From: Hedera helix
Lineage: Eukaryota; Streptophyta; Magnoliopsida; Apiales; Araliaceae
Direction: 5' to 3'
NCBI GenBank assembly: GCA_947179155.2
Contig: OX359264.1
Coordinates: 67,001 to 131,000 of the forward strand
DNA: 64,000 nucleotides
Shown here: positions 59,261 through 64,000 of the stretch, one piece after another
Position numbering within the stretch: the stretch's first letter is position 1
Layout: the number at the start of each line of letters is the position of its first letter
The notes under the pieces: generated by a model
Database searches by the model: none
Seen by the model: the letters and a program-made list of their open reading frames with translations, nothing else
What the model was told of the DNA's origin: nothing
Position numbers and translations under genes: made by a program

Positions 59261-60391
59261 TCAATTCATCACCGATTCCACCTTCGCTGGATTAACTGAA
59301 ACTCCCTCTTTGTCAATAACATGACCTAAAAATTGAACTCTCTCCAACCAGAATTCACACTTCGAAAACTTAGCGTACAACTGCTCCTTCCGTAAAATCT
59401 CCAACACCAATCTTAGGTGTTCAGCATGCTTCTCCTCTGTTTTAGAGTAAACCAAAATATTGTCAATGAACACGACTACAAATTTATCCAAGTATTGCTT
59501 GAATATTCTGTTCATCATGTCCATAAATGCAGCTGGCGCATTCGTTAGTCCAAACGACATCACCAGAAACTCATAGTGCCCATATCGAGTTCTGAATGCC
59601 GTCTTAGGTACGTCCTCCTTCCTTACTTTTAACTGATGATAACCAGTCCTCAAGTCAATCTTTGAAAAGTACTTCGCCCCTTTCAATTGATCGAAAAGAT
59701 CGTCAATTCGTGGCAACGGGTACTTGTTCTTAATTGTTACTTTATTCAGCTATCTATAATTCATACACAGTCTCATCGATCCATCCTTCTTCTTTACAAA
59801 CAACACAGGTGCCCCCCATGGAGAAACATTTGGCTGAATGTACTTATTATCCAACAACTCCTGCAGTTGAACCATCAACTCCTTCATTTCTATCGGAGCC
59901 ATCCTATATGGTGCCTTCGATATTGGTGCGGTCCCCGGTACTAAGTCAATCACAAATTCTATCTCCCTGTCCGACGGTAAACCTGGCAGTACATCTGGAA
60001 AAACGTCCATGAACTCCCTAACTACTGGTATTTGCTCCATCTCGGGGCTCACCATTTGTGTATCCACCACATGAGCCAAATACCCTACACAACCTTTCTT
60101 CAATAATTTCTTGGCCTGCATCATCGTCAGACAAGAAGATTGTCTTGACGACTTGCTGCCATAAAATACGACCTTAGACTTGTTTGGTGTCTTAAGGTGT
60201 ATGCACTTTTTCTGACAATCAATTATCGCTCCATGGCTAAACAACCAATCCATCCCAAGTATTACATCAAACTCCCCAAAATGTATAGGAATTAGATTTA
60301 CATTCAACTTCTGACCCCTGATTTCAGCACAACAATTTCTATGTATGTACTCTACAGGAATCACTTCTTTATTAGCAATTTCTATGTTCAT
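59261..60391 (-). pseudogene. Gypsy reverse transcriptase, broken by a stop and a FIDN active site
   Basis: Frame 60391-59750 ends the protease linker (DVILGMDWLFSHGAIIDCQK) and enters RT with VREFMDVFPDVLPGLPSDRE, ISKAPYRMAPIEMKEL and GAPVLFVKKKDGSMRLCMNY, then a TAG at 59752-59750 where Gln is usual (RQLNKVT). Frame 59716-59261 has YFSKIDLRTGYHQLKVRKED, TAFRTRYGHYEFLVMSFGLT, and FVVVFIDNILVYSK where FIDD is expected (codon 59461-59459 AAT). It ends with TGA in place of Trp (VMNWELP). Confidence 0.87.
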
Positions 60392-60415
60392 TGAGTTTTC
60401 TAGTTTTTCTCTAGG

Positions 60416-61683
60416 CTATTCTAACCGTCTAGAGAAATCATCAGACACAAATGAACAGGTAGCACCCGAATCAAACAATACATATGCATTTATATTATTG
60501 ATCGAAATAATACCTGACACCATGTCTTTTGACTCCACGACATCTTGCACCGTCATATTGAAAGTCCGTGCTGTCGGCTTGTTATGTGGTACCGGTCCCC
60601 CGATAGCCAATTTGCTGTTATTGCCCTTGTAGCCGCTACCCCCATCATTTTTCCTTTTAGGGCAATCCTTTATCATGTGGTCAGAAGCTCCGCAGGAAAA
60701 ACATCTCACTTTCTTTGGGAGGGGACAATTTGGAGAAATATGTCCCACCTAACCACAATTGTAGCACGTGTTCTTGCCTTTCCTGCACTCCCCGAAATGA
60801 TTCTTTCCACATATATTGCATGCCGTCCTTTTCTGAACATTTCCTTGTTGATTCCCCGAGCTCTTGTCGTTGCTGTTGTTGTCCCATTTGCGCTTGTTGC
60901 TGTTATTATTATTATTATTATTATTTCCCCCACTGTTACTGTTCTTACTTCCCCCTTCACTCTTCTTCTTATTCCTCTCTTGATTAAATTTGGTTAACGC
61001 ATCATTTCCCCCTTCCGCAATTATTGACTTCTCTAGCAAGGTTGAGAATGAGTTAATCTGCAGTACTGCTACCTTGTTGAATATCCAAGGTCTCAATCCG
61101 TTTTCAAACCTTCTGCCTTGCGTTCCTCCGTGTCCACCTGATGTGGAGCGAACCTGGCCAGCTTATTGAATCTTGCCGCGTACTCCGGTACCGACATGTT
61201 CTCCCGCTTCAGTTCTAGAAATTTCACTTCCATCCTACTTTTCATACTCTTCGGGAAATAATTCTCGTCGAATATTTCCTTAAATCTTGTCAATGGCACC
61301 ACACCATCGCCAGCCTTATTCTGATTGGCTTCCCACCAGAAATTGGCTTCTCCCTTCATCATATAGGTAGCAAAGATTGTCTTTTGCTCCTCAGTTACTC
61401 TCGCGATAACGAACGCTTTCTCTATTTCCTTTACCCATGACTGGGCTTCTATCAGGTCTGTCGTTCCCCTAAACTCTGGCGGTCCCACCGCTTTAAAATC
61501 TTTGAAATTCGCCCACTGATTTGGTGGTGGTGGCGGATTTGCTACTACAGGGTGTCTGTTTTGCATTGTCTCAGCTAGCATGTCGACGAAGTTTTGCATT
61601 GGATCTACGTTGTGTCCCCTCTCGTCATTGTTAACTGACTCTTCTACCCCCTGGTTCCTAAGTGGTTGTCTACGTGGTGGCAT
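60416..61683 (-). pseudogene. Gypsy gag, zinc knuckles and protease
   Basis: Starts at ATG 61683 (MPPRRQPLRNQ). The capsid part has FKAVGPPEFRGTTDLIEAQS, WVKEIEKAFVI and ENMSVPEYAARFNKLARFAP. A one-base loss near 61108 shifts frame to LRPWIFNKVAVLQI, followed by a Ser/Asn-rich linker. Three knuckles follow: CNICGKNHFGEC, CYNCG-stop-VGHISPNC (TAG at 60751-60749), and CFSCGASDHMIKDC. The protease motif FDSGATCSFVS is intact, and a TAG at 60418-60416 follows SRRLE. The layout is that of Del/Tekay chromoviruses. Confidence 0.87.
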
Positions 61684-62032
61684 TTTCTGTTATAAACAAA
61701 AATTTACATTATTATACTGGTTTCATCTTTTTCATCTCATTATTTGGTACCTTAGGCAATGTTTAGCTAAAATATAAATAATTATTTCAACACACATATA
61801 AACATAAATTTGACTGCATTTATATTCATATGCTAAAACAGTAGTGCATAACACTTTACATCGAAAACATACTGCTATAAATGCTTCTATCCCAGAGAAG
61901 CTACAAAAGATGGGATCTGACATATCCTACAACTTCCTAGAGTTGGGATTTAGTGACATATTAACCCTCTAATAAAACAAAAGTTGGGTTCTACTGCATC
62001 TATTTACATACATAATTAGAAAACAACTAATA

Positions 62033-62889
62033 CTACTGGCTGCGCATCCCTCTACGGATCGCATCATCATACTCCTAATCCCCAATGGCCATCACCACAT
62101 TCCTGCTGATGGTGTGCATAGACTGGCCCTCCTCAGCTAGGTAGTAGTGCACCCTGCTCTGAAGTCTACCATATGACGATCGATAGACATAGCTAAGTCT
62201 ATCCATCCTCACTCGCTTCTCGCGGATCTCCTCCTCTAGTTCTATCATCTAACCGTGAGCGGCATCCCGCTGCGTCTCCATCTCCATCCTGTCCTCTATC
62301 GCCTCCTGCCAGTGTGCACGGAAGGCGGCTTTCTCTGCCTGAACCTGCTGAACCTTCAGCTCAGCCTCGGCTAATCTAGTCTCAACCGCTGCCAACTTGG
62401 CCTGCAGCTCCACATCCTGATCTATGAGCTGATGAGTTAGCACTGCAAAGTGCTCCACCGAATCCTCGTACCCCTGTACCTGATCCTCGAGTCCTACGAT
62501 CCTCTCTTTCAGCTCCGTGTTCTCGCCAGAGAACTGGTAAGCTGCATCCTTGTACTGATCCTCCATATGCTAGTGGGTCAGATTCTGTTCCTCTAAATGC
62601 TGGACCTTGCCTCCAGCTCCTCGTTCCTAGTAGTCAAGCCCTCTATGATGTCAGCGGCAGTAGTGCCCATTCCATCAGCTGACTCCTCCTCGTCAGACTC
62701 ATCAGACTCTACCTCATCCTCACTGTAAGGCCTCATCACACTGCCCCAGACGGGCTCCACGCGATCTCCCTCCTCGGGATCTGACTCCTGCTCCTCAACC
62801 GGTGCAGCCACTAGCGGCTGTGCCGTATCCATATGGATATCAATGTAATCCTCCTCAACAGTGTGACTCGACTACCCGATCTCGGCCAT
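62033..62889 (-). pseudogene. Extra coiled-coil ORF between 5' LTR and gag
   Basis: On the element's sense strand, between the primer site and gag, a frame opens at ATG 62889-62887. It reads MAEIG, TAG, SSHTVEEDYIDIH, then an acidic stretch (EEQESDPEEGDRVEP, DEVESDESDEEESAD), GLTTRNEELEAR, a one-base shift near 62597, then EEQNLTH, TAG, and a long heptad-like part (TELKERIVGLEDQVQGYEDS, VELQAKLAAVETRLAEAELK). TAG at 62251-62249 is followed by MIELEEEIREKRVRMDRLSY and a final TAG at 62035-62033. The stops fit C-to-T change of Gln codons. No known retroelement domain is seen. It could be a family-specific accessory ORF. Confidence 0.6.
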
Positions 62890-63116
62890 CCTATATCATG
62901 AAAATAATACATGTCAGTACAGCAATAAAATATATTTATTGATGAAATGAAATGATATTTTATCATGTACATCTCAGCTCGATGGATTTTCTCAATCCAC
63001 CTCCAAAAATACACAATATGATGAATCTCCCCGATTCATCTCCTAACGCACTCGATATGAGTTTAATACTAAGGTTATAACTTAGGTTTCGCAAATCCTA
63101 ACGTTTCTAACCTACA

Positions 63117-63128
63117 GCTCTGATACCA
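63117..63128 (-). promoter_or_regulatory. Primer binding site of the chromodomain gypsy element
   Basis: On the minus strand TGGTATCAGAGC, complementary to initiator Met tRNA, lies three bases from the inner end of the right LTR. Confidence 0.88.
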
Positions 63129-63131
63129 ACC

Positions 63132-64000
63132 TGTGACGACCCCAAATCCGGGTTCCATAACCTCGGGTTTGGTTCTCACTGATCAATACATTACTAGTAA
63201 TTAAATACATACATTGCATTTAAACTTAGCGGAATAATACATATTGGTTCCTTACAAAAAGGTTACAATACCAGGGTCTATTAACCTTAACATAAACAGT
63301 TCCTATTATAAGGAATTACAAAAGATTTATCAATAGTAAATACATATTTAAACATCTAATTAGCATGCATAAGCTAACTTAAGCTCTGGCTTTTCCTTTT
63401 CCTTTATCTTTCTTTGAGCAGTCAGGTTTATTTGAAAATGGTTCATGATATAGCAAAAATGAGCAACTAGTTTGCTCAGCAAGTTAAGAACAATCTTAGA
63501 GATTTATTATATCATGAATGAATAAGAGATGTTATCAATGGTTTCAACAATAGATATAACAATTGTGAATGGAACAAGACTCAAATTTTATTAAACAGAA
63601 TATTTGAATCTTAAAATGCTGAGTGGCCACTAAGGACCCTGAACTAACGAGGGTATAATAGAGTTTACTCTGACCCTTTCAGTAGTTTGGTTTTCAAGGG
63701 GATCAGCCTATTCAACCCGCTGTATATGCATTACATTTAGTCATCTGGCGCCAAAGTCGGTTTTCCAACATAAAATCCCCTAATTTAGGGTTGTTCAATT
63801 CTCATACTCATTATAAGAAATCCGCACCCAACAATGGTTTTGATAAGTTTTTAAAAGTATTCAAGTTATTAAATTTAGAAACGCAATGTCTAGCTGAACT
63901 ATTAACTTTAGACATTTTTAATACAGTTCATGAATCGAGAATTAATAAGCTTCAAATGCACTAAGTGCGATTTTATAAACAATATGGATGTGGGATAATT
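63132..64000 (-). repeat. 5' (right) LTR of the gypsy element, partial
   Basis: Matches 53992 onward in order and orientation with many single-base differences. It continues past the window end. Confidence 0.9.

Larger units (their letters stand above)
53992..64000 (-). mobile_element. Chromodomain Ty3/gypsy element (Del/Tekay-like), minus orientation, cut by the window edge
   Basis: Direct LTRs (left 53992-57110; right from 63132 past the window end) start TGTGACGACCCC on the plus strand and end GGTCATTACA. On the minus strand the primer site TGGTATCAGAGC (63128-63117) follows the right LTR, and a run of G lies before the left LTR. The 6.0-kb interior has, in minus order, an extra coiled-coil ORF (62889-62033), gag with three zinc knuckles, protease, RT, RNase H, and integrase with a chromodomain-like end. 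Several stops and frameshifts and at least three catalytic Asp-to-Asn changes make it inactive. The two LTRs show many point differences over the visible 870 bp, so it is not young. Confidence 0.92.

Noticed and set aside
60545..60997. Antisense frames over gag (also 59687-60012)
   Set aside because: Shadows of the minus-strand gag and pol reading; the Ile/Val-rich stretch is the complement of an Asn-codon run.
1..64000. CRISPR arrays, bacterial operons, tRNA or rRNA genes
   Set aside because: No regularly spaced short repeats with unique spacers and no tRNA-like cloverleaf or rRNA sequence were recognised. The only tRNA-related words are retroelement primer sites.

Overview
The window is nuclear DNA from a flowering plant, most likely a eudicot. 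It holds one intact host gene with many introns, LTR retrotransposons with initiator-Met-tRNA primer sites, hAT, Tourist-like and Helitron-like debris, and long AT-rich spacers. There is no operon structure, no CRISPR array, and no tRNA or rRNA gene that I could recognise. The species cannot be fixed from the sequence; the exchanger protein looks broadly asterid-like, which is an impression only.

The one complete host gene is on the minus strand (46708 down to 16983). It encodes an endosomal Na+(K+)/H+ exchanger of the NHX5/NHX6 class. I assembled 22 coding exons by hand. They join in phase to 1,572 nt (523 residues plus stop) without a frameshift or internal stop. Three of its 21 introns have minor-spliceosome (U12) signals: two AT-AC introns (3 and 10) and one GT-AG intron (15). 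Introns 6 (8.6 kb) and 9 (10.8 kb) are swollen by transposable elements, so 1.6 kb of coding sequence covers 29.7 kb.

Left of the gene (1-16600) lie a fragment resembling the N-terminal part of SCARECROW (158-652), an orphan exon-like segment (1360-1413), and a 7.4-kb decayed Ty3/gypsy element (5708-13156). That element is split by a 2.06-kb solo LTR with a perfect ACAAC target duplication. A diverged two-copy direct repeat follows (14755-16285).

Inside the gene, intron 19 holds a Helitron-like 3' end and a foldback MITE. Intron 9 holds a LINE-like tail, a decayed Copia element, an inverted TRIM-like mini-element with the same LTR family, and an LTR-like block. Intron 6 holds a Tourist-like MITE and a 4-kb non-autonomous LTR element, with ORFs of no recognised retroelement type, nested in a TIR element.

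Right of the gene (46709-64000) come a broken gene relic with a coiled-coil C-terminal part and a glutamine-rich N-terminal part, a hAT transposase remnant, a solo-LTR-like block, a decayed Copia element, and a chromodomain Ty3/gypsy element on the minus strand. The gypsy element has 3.1-kb LTRs and runs off the right end. It has an extra coiled-coil ORF ahead of gag, and Asp-to-Asn changes at catalytic positions of reverse transcriptase, RNase H and integrase. Many stops in the relics are explained by C-to-T or G-to-A changes, as expected of methylated, silenced DNA. I found no convincing new multi-gene system. The best leads are the three minor introns, the ORF-bearing non-autonomous LTR element, the extra gypsy ORF, and GC-rich hairpin patches in three different LTR families.
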